64,000 nucleotides of DNA, from contig OX637339.1 in NCBI GenBank assembly GCA_951799405.1, positions 20,607,808 to 20,671,807 on the forward strand, in the 5' to 3' direction. This stretch comes from Agapetus fuscipes (Eukaryota; Arthropoda; Insecta; Trichoptera; Glossosomatidae). The notes below the pieces were generated by a model. The model did not search any database. It was not told where the DNA came from and was given only the letters and a program-made list of their open reading frames with translations. Each line of letters begins with the position of its first letter. Position 1 is the first letter of the stretch. The position numbers and the translations under genes are program-made. Below, piece by piece: positions 55,597-64,000 of this stretch.

Positions 55597-57825
55597 CATG
55601 GCGCTTGCGACGCGGCCATGGCTCGGTGCTCGAGGCGCCGCGCGGGGGCGCCGGCCTATTGGTGGACAGACACCATAGCCCGCCTCCGCGCGGCGTGTCT
55701 TGCCCGACGCAGGGCTGCCCAACGGGCACGGGCGACGGACGGCGTAGACGACAGCGCTTACCAGCGATACCGGGCCGCCCGCAAAGAGCTTAAGCTAGCT
55801 ATCAAGCGCAGCAAGGAGAGGTGCTGGGAAGAACTGTGCGAATCGGTGAATAACGACCCCTGGGGACTGCCATACAAGATTGTACGACAGAAGCTACGGG
55901 GACGAGATCATGATCCGTTTCTCATGGACTCCCAGAACCTCACGAGCGTAATAGACGCTCTCTTTCCTGCGCATGAACGGAGGGTGGTAAGAGGCCCCGC
56001 TCCTTTGGGAGCGGACTTCGAACCATTCTCCCGGGCTGAGCTCGATGCGGCGGCGGCCAGGATCAAAACTGGAAGGGCGCCCGGACCAGACAATGTCCCG
56101 AACGAAGTCGTACTGTTGGTTGCCAAGAAGTTTCCCGATATGCTGTTGAGCGTGTACAACGCCTGCCTGGAGGAGGGTAGATTCGGTGACGCCTGGAAGA
56201 GGCAAAGGCTTGTCCTTGTCTCTAAAAAGGCTGTCGCCGTTGGGCCCTCCTCTTTTAGGCCCTTGTGCATGCTTGCCGGCTACGGGAAGCTTCTTGAGAG
56301 ACTGGTGGTTGGAAGGCTTCTCCCAATCCTCGAATCCGAGGATGGAGGGCTCTCCGAACACCAGTACGGCTTCAGACCGGGACGCTCCACCCTGGACGCT
56401 GTGGAGCGCGTAGTGGACACGGTACGGACGGCTTGGCAGGGGTCGGTGAAAAGGCACCGGCAGGTCATGCTTGTGGCTCTGGACGTCCGGAATGCCTTCA
56501 ACTCGGCGCGCTGGGATTTAACTCTCAGGGCGCTGAGGGAGAGCTTTCGGGTCCCAGAGTACCTGATGGCCTTGCTGGAGAGCTACTTTGATGGTCGGAC
56601 GCTCGAATATCGATGCGGTGCCGAAGGCAGCGTCGAGACGCGACAGCTGACGTCTGGGGTCCCTCAGGGCTCGGTTTTAGGACCAACCCTGTGGAACGTC
56701 ATGTACGACGGCTTGTTGCGGACGAAGCTGCCGGCGGACGCAAGCGTCGTTGCTTTTGCGGACGACATCGCGGTAATGATCACCGGCAAAACCTGCGAGG
56801 AGATCACTGCTACGGGGAACGAGGCCCTCCGTAGGGTAAAACGCTGGCTGGATAGCTCCGGACTGGAGCTGGCAGTCCAGAAGACGGAGGCAGTGCTGTT
56901 CAGCCGAAGGCGACGACCTGCGCTGCCTAAGCTGACGCTAGGGGGCTTCGAGGTGCCGCTGGTTAAATCTATGCGGTACCTCGGTGTCCAACTCGATCAT
57001 CGACTCCGCTTCGGGGAACATATCGAGCTGGCGGCGGCGAGGGCAAGCGTGGTGGCGCAACAGCTGGGAAGGCTCATGCCGAACGTCGGCGGGCCCAAAT
57101 CGAGCAGGAGGAGACTCCTGCACGAGGTGGTGCACTCGACGCTTTTGTATGGGGCACCCATCTGGGCGAAGTCGCTTGAGGTTGAGCACTACAGGAAGAA
57201 GATGGCAAGTGTGCAGAGGAGGAGTGCACTCAGGGTTATCTCTGGGTATCGCACGATCTCCGAGGACGCAGCGCTGGTGCTATCTTCTTCGCCTCCGATT
57301 CACCTCCTGGCGCGAGAACGCCAGGAGAGAAGAGAGCGGAAGAGAGACGGTCTAGAAGACCCCTCTCGAGACGCGATATACTCGCAGTGGCAGCAACGCT
57401 GGGACACGGCAGTTGGTGGACGCTGGACGCGAAGACTTATCAGCGACCTGAGGACCTGGTGCCAAAGGAAGCATGGTGGTCTGAGCTACCGGCTCACCCA
57501 GCTGCTGAGTGGACACGGCTGCTTCGGAAACTTCCTGCAAAGGATAGGCAAAGAAGCAGCCGCAGCCTGCTGGCACTGCGATGCAACAGAAGACGACGCC
57601 GAGCATACGATGCTAGCGTGTCCGGCCTGGGCGACTGAGAGGGCGTCACTTGTGGCTGCCCTCGGGGTTGATCACCTGGAGGTGGATACGGTGGTGACGA
57701 CAATGCTCCGGTCGGCTGATAACTGGCGGGCGTGGGAGGACTTCGCCTCGAGCGTAATGGGACAGAAGGAGGACGCCGAGCGCGAGAGGAGAGGACGGCC
57801 CGCGGCCGCCGTAGAAGCCGACTGA
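55597..57825 (+). pseudogene. SART-like ORF2: reverse transcriptase and CCHC C-terminus (family A)
   Basis: About 740 codons are open. RT motifs: GRAPGPDNVPNEVVLL, SSFRPLCMLAGYGKLLERL, HQYGFRPGRSTLDAV, ALDVRNAFNSARWDL, SGVPQGSVLGPTLWN and VAFADDIAVMI with the catalytic Asp pair. The C-terminal ACWHCDATEDDAEHTMLAC is the R1-clade C-x2-C-x8-H-x4-C finger. The endonuclease is truncated, so the copy cannot be autonomous. Confidence 0.92.
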
Positions 57826-57910
57826 AAGGCGTCACGTAACGCGGTGTAGTTGGTAACGCAATGAGTGTTGCCACAGCGAGTAGAGTAGACGCCATCAGCG
57901 TATAAACCAT

Positions 57911-57958
57911 TACCACACTCCCAGCGTAATACTTCATTGGTAGGTCCGGAGTGTGGTA
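57911..57958 (+). promoter_or_regulatory. 3' UTR stem-loop of family A retrotransposon
   Basis: TACCACACTCC (57911..57921) pairs perfectly with GGAGTGTGGTA (57948..57958). Family B has a stem at the corresponding place with different bases. It probably forms the 3' RNA structure used by the element's RT. Confidence 0.7.
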
Positions 57959-58082
57959 GATGCTTGCACGGGAGAGGTTTTTAGTGGGTAGGCCCGCAGC
58001 AGGGAGAGTCCCACACTGCCAATCTAGTGACCGGCTGTCACTTGGCGTCTTATAAAAGATTTTCCTTCTTCCAACGCGAAAC

Positions 58083-58111
<29 letters not shown>

Positions 58112-58113
<2 letters not shown>

Positions 58114-58130
58114 TTAGGTTAGGTTAGGTT
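58112..58130 (+). repeat. Interstitial telomere repeat, 19 bases
   Basis: GGTTA x3 + GGTT separates the poly(A) of copy 3 from the 5' end of the full-length element. Confidence 0.93.
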
Positions 58131-58348
58131 CCCCCTTCATGGTTCGGGCCTTGTTGTGGCTAGGGGGCTTACGGTCTGCCGAAAAAATCTAGTGGGTGGT
58201 ACTTAGATAGGCGCGTATCCTGGGTGGGTGGTAGGATAGGCGTCGGCAGACTTAACTAAAGCGAACCCGTCAAAACCCAAGGTGTAGAGGCAACGTGCCG
58301 ATGGGTGTGTGGCTGCAGTGACGTTAAATGATCATGCACTAATAATGC

Positions 58349-59776
58349 ATGCATCAATGCAGTCGTGAACGTTCCCTTGGAGGTACCTGCCGAAACCTCC
58401 AAGTATTCAGGCTTAGCCGGCCAAGCGGGGCTCTGGTCGGCTGGACGTGTATTTCCCTAGCTACTCGTGGGATTGAAATGGAAGAAATTATTAAAAAACT
58501 TAACAAGACGTTGACGGGCCTGCGAAAGGTCGAGGAGTTTATCGGGACACGAACCAACGTGCATGTACCGATTAAGATAGGAGTGGGGACGGCGAGCAAT
58601 GAGTTGCAGGCGGTCCTGGACAGCCTCGTGGACCTGATCCGCGATGTTCGGGACGGTGACTGCCAGACCTCGCCGATGAAAGAAAGAGGCAAAGAGCCGT
58701 CAAAGCGGACGGAATCACCAAAGCGGCAAGAGCCGCTGAAGCGACAAGAGCCGCCAAAGAAGCGGCCAAAGAAGAAGAGGCTAAAGAAGCCTCCAGAAAG
58801 CGAGGATTCGCAGCAAGAGCAGCGGCCGCCCATCAACCACTCACAGAGGCAACGACCGCAGCAGCAGCAGAAACAGCAGCAACGGCAGCAGCAGCAGCAG
58901 CAGCAGCAGCAAAAGCAGCAGCAGCAGCAGCGGCGGCAGCAACAACAGACGCAGCAGCGGCAGAAACAACAGCAGCAGCAACAAGGACAATGGACCCTGG
59001 TAAAGAGTAAGAATAAAAAAGCTGGTAATAACCAAAAACGATTATCAAGGCCGGCGGAGAATATTACCATCTCCCCGGCCACTAAGTCGGACGACCCGCC
59101 CTCATACGCGAGGGTCCTCAGAAGCTTGGCTTCTGCGGGGGGGAAGGAAGACTCAGGCCTGCCAGTGGTGCACGGCATCCGAAAGGGTGCCGGCGGCTCG
59201 CTTCAGATTCGCCTGGCCAAGGGTGAGACCCGGGGGCCGGCTCTGGAGAGACTACTGGCCGAAGTCGCTGGGCCTGACTTGGTGGTTAAGAGGCTGTCCC
59301 CAAAAAGGACAGTCACCATCAAGGACCTCTACGAGGGTGTAGAGGTCGGGGAAGTGAGGGCCGCCCTGGGCCGGGCTCTGGGGGGGGACGTCGGTGAAGT
59401 CGAGGTCCTTCCCCTGAGACCGACCCAGTGGGGGTCCTACCTGTGCACGGCGAGGGTGCCGTGGACAACGAGGACAGATGCCCTCATTCGGGAGGGGCAT
59501 CTAGAAATCGGGCTCCTCCGATGCCGCTTGCGTCCGAGGGTGGACGTGAGGCAGTGCTTCCGCTGCCTTGGGTTCTCCCACATTGCATCCCGGTGCAGTG
59601 TTGTGGGGCCCGGGAGCGAAAGGCTCTGCAGGCGCTGCGGAGCGGAGGGGCATGCGGCGGCAGGGTGTAGTGCCGCATTGCACTGCGCACCCTGCTCGAG
59701 GGCGGGTCATAGGGCCACGCACTGGTGTGGAAGTTCACAATGCGAGGCTTTTCAAAGATGTCTGAAATTAAAGTAA
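58349..59776 (+). CDS. SART-like ORF1 (gag) protein, family B
   Basis: The 475-aa frame starts at ATG 58349; a second ATG at 58478 (MEEIIKKLNKTLTGLRKVEEF) may be the true start, since the first 43 residues look non-conserved. Residues ~110-215 are Lys/Pro/Gln-rich with a long CAG-encoded Gln tract. A structured part follows (PSYARVLRSL, RLAKGETRGPALERLL, KRTVTIKDLYEGVEVGEVRAALGRAL), as in R1-clade gag. Three knuckles close the protein: CFRCLGFSHIASRC, CRRCGAEGHAAAGC and CAPCSRAGHRATH. In related elements this protein binds element RNA and brings the complex to telomeres. It overlaps ORF2 by 19 bases. The frame is intact. Confidence 0.88.
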   Translation: MHQCSRERSLGGTCRNLQVFRLSRPSGALVGWTCISLATRGIEMEEIIKKLNKTLTGLRKVEEFIGTRTNVHVPIKIGVGTASNELQAVLDSLVDLIRDVRDGDCQTSPMKERGKEPSKRTESPKRQEPLKRQEPPKKRPKKKRLKKPPESEDSQQEQRPPINHSQRQRPQQQQKQQQRQQQQQQQQQKQQQQQRRQQQQTQQRQKQQQQQQGQWTLVKSKNKKAGNNQKRLSRPAENITISPATKSDDPPSYARVLRSLASAGGKEDSGLPVVHGIRKGAGGSLQIRLAKGETRGPALERLLAEVAGPDLVVKRLSPKRTVTIKDLYEGVEVGEVRAALGRALGGDVGEVEVLPLRPTQWGSYLCTARVPWTTRTDALIREGHLEIGLLRCRLRPRVDVRQCFRCLGFSHIASRCSVVGPGSERLCRRCGAEGHAAAGCSAALHCAPCSRAGHRATHWCGSSQCEAFQRCLKLK

Positions 59777-60390
59777 TCCAAATAAACCTGGGCCACTGCC
59801 AAGCGGCCCAGGATCTTATGTTTCAGGTGGTGCGAGAGAGGGGGGTGGACGTCGTCCTGGTGTCAGAGCAGTATCGTGACTGTTCCAGTCGCTGGTACTG
59901 TGACGGCGCCGGGACGGCGGCCATCTTCTTCCCCTCTACGAGCTTGTGCGTCACCAGGAGTGCTCCTGCCCCCGCTGCTCGCGGGTGGACTTGGGTGGAG
60001 GTGGCAGGCTGTAGAATCTACAGCTGCTACTTCTCCCCCAACCATCCGATTGAGCAGTTCGAGGAGGACCTGCGACGCCTCGAGGAGGATGTCCGGACGG
60101 CGTCGGTGCCTGTGGTGCTGGCGGGCGACTTCAACGCCTGGGCGACGGACTGGGGCTCGCCGGTGACGAACCGACGGGGTGCTCTCCTGTGTGAGGTGGC
60201 TTCGTGCCTACATTTGCTGCCTGCAAATGTCGGTGGGGAGTTCACCTTCCGCAGAGGCGCCACGGGTTCTGTCATCGACGTAACCTTCGCTGATGAAGCC
60301 TCCGCTCCCTCGACCCCGAATCCCTGCTCACCGTCATCGAGGATGGCAGCCGAGAGATCGCGGCGGCGACCGGGGCGGAACAAAAGGTAA
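59758..60390 (+). pseudogene. SART-like ORF2 endonuclease, family B (SDH motif deleted)
   Basis: From ATG 59758 the frame gives VIQINLGHCQAAQD, VLVSEQYRD, IYSCYFSPNH, LAGDFNAWATDWGS, FTFRRGATGSVIDVTFADEA. It then loses phase and stops. Compared with copy 2, about 45-48 codons including YSHSDHQYITYEI are absent and the rest continues in another frame. APE nucleases need the Asp-His pair of SDH, so nicking should be lost. Confidence 0.85.
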
Positions 60391-62618
60391 GTAGCCTGAG
60401 CGTGGTGGTGGAGCGGGCCTGCGACGCCTCCATGGTCCGGCGCGGTGGGCACTCCCTCAGGCGAAATGTTTATTGGTGGACTGAGGAGATTGCCGGCCTG
60501 CGTCGGTCATGCTTGGCTTCGCGGCGTCGTGCTCAGCGCTCGGGCTGGACGAGCCTCCAGGCAGTGGAGGATTTCAGGACGACGAAGAGGGCCCTGAAGA
60601 GCGCCATCAAGCGCAGTAAGGAAAGGTGCTGGGGGGAGCTGTGTGAGGATGTGGATCGGGACCCCTGGGGTCTGCCGTACAAAATTGTGCGACAGAGACT
60701 GAGGGGACGTGATCTGGACCCTTACCTCAGCGATCCCCGGAACCTGACCGCTGTAATTGATGGCCTCTTCCCGCGCCACGACGACCGGCCGAGAACTGTG
60801 CGTTCTACTTCACCTGCGCCCGATCTCCAGCCATTCACGGCTGAGGAGCTTGAGGCTGCCGCGAGGAAGGTAGGTACAGGTAAGGCCCCTGGACTTGACG
60901 AGGTCCCAAATGAGATCGTGCTGTTGGTGGCCCGGGGGTTTCCGGAAGTGCTGCTCGACGTGTACAACAAGTGCCTGGAAGAGGGCCTAGTCGGCGCCTC
61001 CTGGAAGAGACAGAGGCTAGTCCTCATTCTCAAAAAGGCGGTCGCGGACGGACCCTCTTCCTTTAGGCCGTTGTGCATGCTGGACGGCTTCGGGAAGCTC
61101 CTTGAGCGCCTCCTGCTCGGGAGACTACAGCTCATCCTGGAAGATCCGGAGCGGGGGCTCTCCGACCGACAGTACGGCTTCAGGCGGGGCCGATCTACGG
61201 TGGACGCCGTCGGTCACGTGGTAAGTGTGATCCGAAGGGCGTGGGAGGGCACGGTGAAGAGTCACCGACGGGTCGTCATGATAGCGCTGGATATCAAGAA
61301 CGCCTTCAACTCCGCGCGATGGGAACTTGTTCTCAGAGCGTTGAGAGAGGACTTTTGGGTACCAGACTATCTGATGGCAATGCTCGAAAACTATTTCGAT
61401 GGCCGGACGCTGGAGTATCGTCACGGCCCTTCTGGCGTGGAAGAGAAGCGACGGGTGTCGTCGGGCGTCCCGCAGGGATCGGTCTTAGGACCCACCCTGT
61501 GGAATGCCCTGTACGATGGACTGTTGCGGACTGACATGCCGGAGGGGTCGAGTCTTGTTGCTTTCGCGGACGACATCGCGGTAGTGATCGAGGGGAAGAC
61601 CTCCCGTGATCTTGAAATTTCAGGGAACGAGGCGCTTCGCCGGGTCAAGAGATGGCTCGACCGAGCCGGACTGCAGCTCGCAGTCCAGAAGACCGAGGCG
61701 GTGCTGTTCTGCCGAAAGCGGCGACCTCTTCTGCCTCGGCTGCTGCTGGAGGGTTTTGAGGTGCCGCTAGCGAAATCGCTGCGGTACCTGGGGATCCAAC
61801 TCGATCGTGGTCTTCGCTTCGGAGAACACATCGAGCTGGCGGCCGCCAAGGCAAGTGGAGTGGCGATTCAGCTGGGAAGGCTCATGCCGAGTGTGGGTGG
61901 ACCGAAATCATGTAGGAGGAAACTCTTGCATGAGGTCGTTCACTCCATACTTCTGTATGGGGCACCCGTCTGGGCGAAGTCACTGGAGGTAGAACAGCAC
62001 AGGAAGAAGATGGCTGCCGTTCAGAGAAGAAGCGCGCTGCGAGTGATCTCCGGCTACCGCACCATTTCCGCCGACGCGGCTTTGGTGCTGGCTTCTTCTC
62101 CGCCCGTAGACCTGCTGGCGCTGGAGCGCAAAGCGGTGTACGATTCAGGTAAGGGACCGCAGCATAGGGCCTTGACGATGTCGAAGTGGCAGGATCGCTG
62201 GAGTTCGGCAGCCAAGGGACGCTGGACGAACAGGCTTGTCGGTGACCTTGGGCCCTGGTGCTCGAGGAAACATGGCGACCTGAGCTTCCGGCTCACGCAG
62301 CTGCTGAGCGGACACGGTTGTTTCGGTGCCTATCTACATCGGATTGGCAAAGAAGCAACTGCAGCATGCTGGCACTGCGACTCGTCAAACGATGACGCGG
62401 AGCACACACTGCTCTCGTGCCCCGCCTGGGCGGAACCGAGGCAGTCTCTGATGGCTGCCATCGGAACCTATCACCTGGGTGTGGGCGCAATGGTGGCGTC
62501 AATGCTCCACAGCAAAGAGAACTGGAGTGCTTGGGAGGCCTTTGCCTCTCGTGTTATTGGCGTGAAGGAGGAGGCCGAGCGTGAGAGGCGGAGGCGCCCC
62601 AATCCAGAGATCGCGTAA
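60303..62618 (+). pseudogene. SART-like ORF2 reverse transcriptase and CCHC C-terminus, family B
   Basis: The open frame continues the ORF2 protein after the deletion: RSLDPESLLTVIEDG, RACDASMVRRG, VYWWTEEIAGLRRSC. RT motifs are GKAPGLDEVPNEIVLL, SSFRPLCMLDGFGKLLERL, RQYGFRRGRSTVDAV, ALDIKNAFNSARWEL, SGVPQGSVLGPTLWN, VAFADDIAVVI. The C-terminal finger is ACWHCDSSNDDAEHTLLSC. There is no start codon in a sensible place: translation would need the original ORF2 frame. Confidence 0.87.
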
Positions 62619-62653
62619 CCCGACTTTGTAGTATACCCTTAAGGTAAGATAAG

Positions 62654-62696
62654 CCACACCTCGATGTTTTGGTTAATTCTGCTTTCCGAGGTGTGG
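62654..62696 (+). promoter_or_regulatory. 3' UTR stem-loop of family B retrotransposon
   Basis: CCACACCTCG (62654..62663) pairs with CGAGGTGTGG (62687..62696). The position relative to the ORF2 stop matches the family A hairpin while the stem sequence differs. Confidence 0.7.
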
Positions 62697-62800
62697 TGAA
62701 GTTGCTTCGGGGGGAGTGTTTAGTCAGTTGACAAACCTGGCACGCTCTCTGGTACGGGCCAGGGGGTGTCTTTTTGAAGATTCACTCCTCCTTTCCCCCG

Positions 62801-62835
<35 letters not shown>

Positions 62836-62837
<2 letters not shown>

Positions 62838-64000
62838 TTAGGTTAGGTTAGGTTAGGTTAGGTTAGGTTAGGTTAGGTTAGGTTAGGTTAGGTTAGGTTA
62901 GGTTAGGTTAGGTTAGGTTAGGTTAGGTTAGGTTAGGTTAGGTTAGGTTAGGTTAGGTTAGGTTAGGTTAGGTTAGGTTAGGTTAGGTTAGGTTAGGTTA
63001 GGTTAGGTTAGGTTAGGTTAGGTTAGGTTAGGTTAGGTTAGGTTAGGTTAGGTTAGGTTAGGTTAGGTTAGGTTAGGTTAGGTTAGGTTAGGTTAGGTTA
63101 GGTTAGGTTAGGTTAGGTTAGGTTAGGTTAGGTTAGGTTAGGTTAGGTTAGGTTAGGTTAGGTTAGGTTAGGTTAGGTTAGGTTAGGTTAGGTTAGGTTA
63201 GGTTAGGTTAGGTTAGGTTAGGTTAGGTTAGGTTAGGTTAGGTTAGGTTAGGTTAGGTTAGGTTAGGTTAGGTTAGGTTAGGTTAGGTTAGGTTAGGTTA
63301 GGTTAGGTTAGGTTAGGTTAGGTTAGGTTAGGTTAGGTTAGGTTAGGTTAGGTTAGGTTAGGTTAGGTTAGGTTAGGTTAGGTTAGGTTAGGTTAGGTTA
63401 GGTTAGGTTAGGTTAGGTTAGGTTAGGTTAGGTTAGGTTAGGTTAGGTTAGGTTAGGTTAGGTTAGGTTAGGTTAGGTTAGGTTAGGTTAGGTTAGGTTA
63501 GGTTAGGTTAGGTTAGGTTAGGTTAGGTTAGGTTAGGTTAGGTTAGGTTAGGTTAGGTTAGGTTAGGTTAGGTTAGGTTAGGTTAGGTTAGGTTAGGTTA
63601 GGTTAGGTTAGGTTAGGTTAGGTTAGGTTAGGTTAGGTTAGGTTAGGTTAGGTTAGGTTAGGTTAGGTTAGGTTAGGTTAGGTTAGGTTAGGTTAGGTTA
63701 GGTTAGGTTAGGTTAGGTTAGGTTAGGTTAGGTTAGGTTAGGTTAGGTTAGGTTAGGTTAGGTTAGGTTAGGTTAGGTTAGGTTAGGTTAGGTTAGGTTA
63801 GGTTAGGTTAGGTTAGGTTAGGTTAGGTTAGGTTAGGTTAGGTTAGGTTAGGTTAGGTTAGGTTAGGTTAGGTTAGGTTAGGTTAGGTTAGGTTAGGTTA
63901 GGTTAGGTTAGGTTAGGTTAGGTTAGGTTAGGTTAGGTTAGGTTAGGTTAGGTTAGGTTAGGTTAGGTTAGGTTAGGTTAGGTTAGGTTAGGTTAGGTTA
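62836..64000 (+). repeat. Telomere array (GGTTA)n
   Basis: 233 uninterrupted copies of GGTTA (equivalent to TTAGG) run to the window end. The G-rich strand reads 5'->3' outward, so this is the right-hand chromosome end. The repeat is the ancestral arthropod telomere motif. Confidence 0.98.

Larger units (their letters stand above)
55595..58111 (+). mobile_element. SART-like telomeric retrotransposon, 5'-truncated (family A, copy 3)
   Basis: It begins directly after GGTT, close to the end of the endonuclease coding region, and runs through an intact RT, 3' UTR and ~29-base poly(A). TTAGG repeats lie on both sides. RT and the 3' end are complete; ORF1 and the endonuclease are missing. Confidence 0.93.
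58131..62835 (+). mobile_element. Full-length SART-like telomeric retrotransposon (family B)
   Basis: The only copy with a 5' UTR (58131..58348), ORF1, ORF2 and 3' UTR ending in a 35-base poly(A) directly next to the terminal telomere array. Its 5' junction is GGTT|CCCCC. ORF2 is broken by a deletion in the endonuclease, so the copy is not autonomous although otherwise complete. Coding bases are GC-rich and RT is about two-thirds identical to family A by eye. Confidence 0.93.

Noticed and set aside
58354..59178. Minus-strand Cys/Ala/Leu-rich frames
   Set aside because: They are antisense of the Gln-rich SART-like ORF1.

Overview
The window is the end of an arthropod chromosome. The last 1,165 bases (62836..64000) are an uninterrupted array of GGTTA, the arthropod (TTAGG)n telomere repeat in its G-rich 5'->3' orientation, so the physical chromosome tip lies to the right. 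The introns are long and repeat-rich, the exons are GC-rich, and the mobile elements (PIF/Harbinger, hAT, piggyBac-like MITEs, Jockey, RTE, tRNA-derived SINEs, SART-like telomeric retrotransposons) are those of a large-genome arthropod. Crustacean or insect cannot be settled from this sequence alone.

Two complete single-copy eukaryotic genes could be rebuilt exon by exon, both on the minus strand. DNA ligase 1 (LIG1; 11 coding exons, 40556 down to 29722, 918 aa) carries an N-terminal PIP box, an acidic/basic disordered region and all nucleotidyltransferase motifs. About 1.3 kb downstream of it starts a non-canonical poly(A) polymerase of the TENT4/PAPD5-PAPD7/Trf4 family (5 coding exons, 28403 down to 5876, 625 aa), whose first intron is 18.2 kb. 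Every exon junction listed was checked for splice signals and phase.

Layout from left to right: 1..5.9 kb, repeats, including a 34-bp minisatellite at 3.6-4.75 kb. 5.9-10 kb, TENT4 exons 5 to 2. 10-28 kb, TENT4 intron 1, holding an inverted 23-bp minisatellite, a two-gene PIF/Harbinger transposon with nested insertions, SINEs, an RTE relic, a 2.4 kb inverted-repeat element and a decayed protein-coding repeat. 28-28.7 kb, GC-rich TENT4 promoter. 29.7-40.6 kb, LIG1 with intronic hAT, SINE, fold-back and minisatellite insertions. 40.6-50.6 kb, repeat-dominated subtelomere with MITEs and a Jockey-type retrotransposon inserted into a second copy of the decayed repeat. 50.6-62.8 kb, a same-orientation array of telomere-targeted R1-clade (SART-like) retrotransposons separated by short TTAGG tracts. 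62.8-64 kb, telomere.

The most interesting structures are these. (1) The telomeric retrotransposon array has two diverged families. All three 5' junctions that abut TTAGG repeats fall after GGTT, poly(A) tails are followed by GGTTA, the 3' UTR hairpins have different sequences but a preserved stem, and the only full-length copy has lost the endonuclease SDH motif. (2) Intron/exon acceptor boundaries are amplified into minisatellites in both host genes: five potential acceptors for TENT4 exon 2 (78-bp unit, one extra copy in frame) and six for LIG1 exon 3 (40-bp unit). Further exon fragments are copied into neighbouring LIG1 introns.
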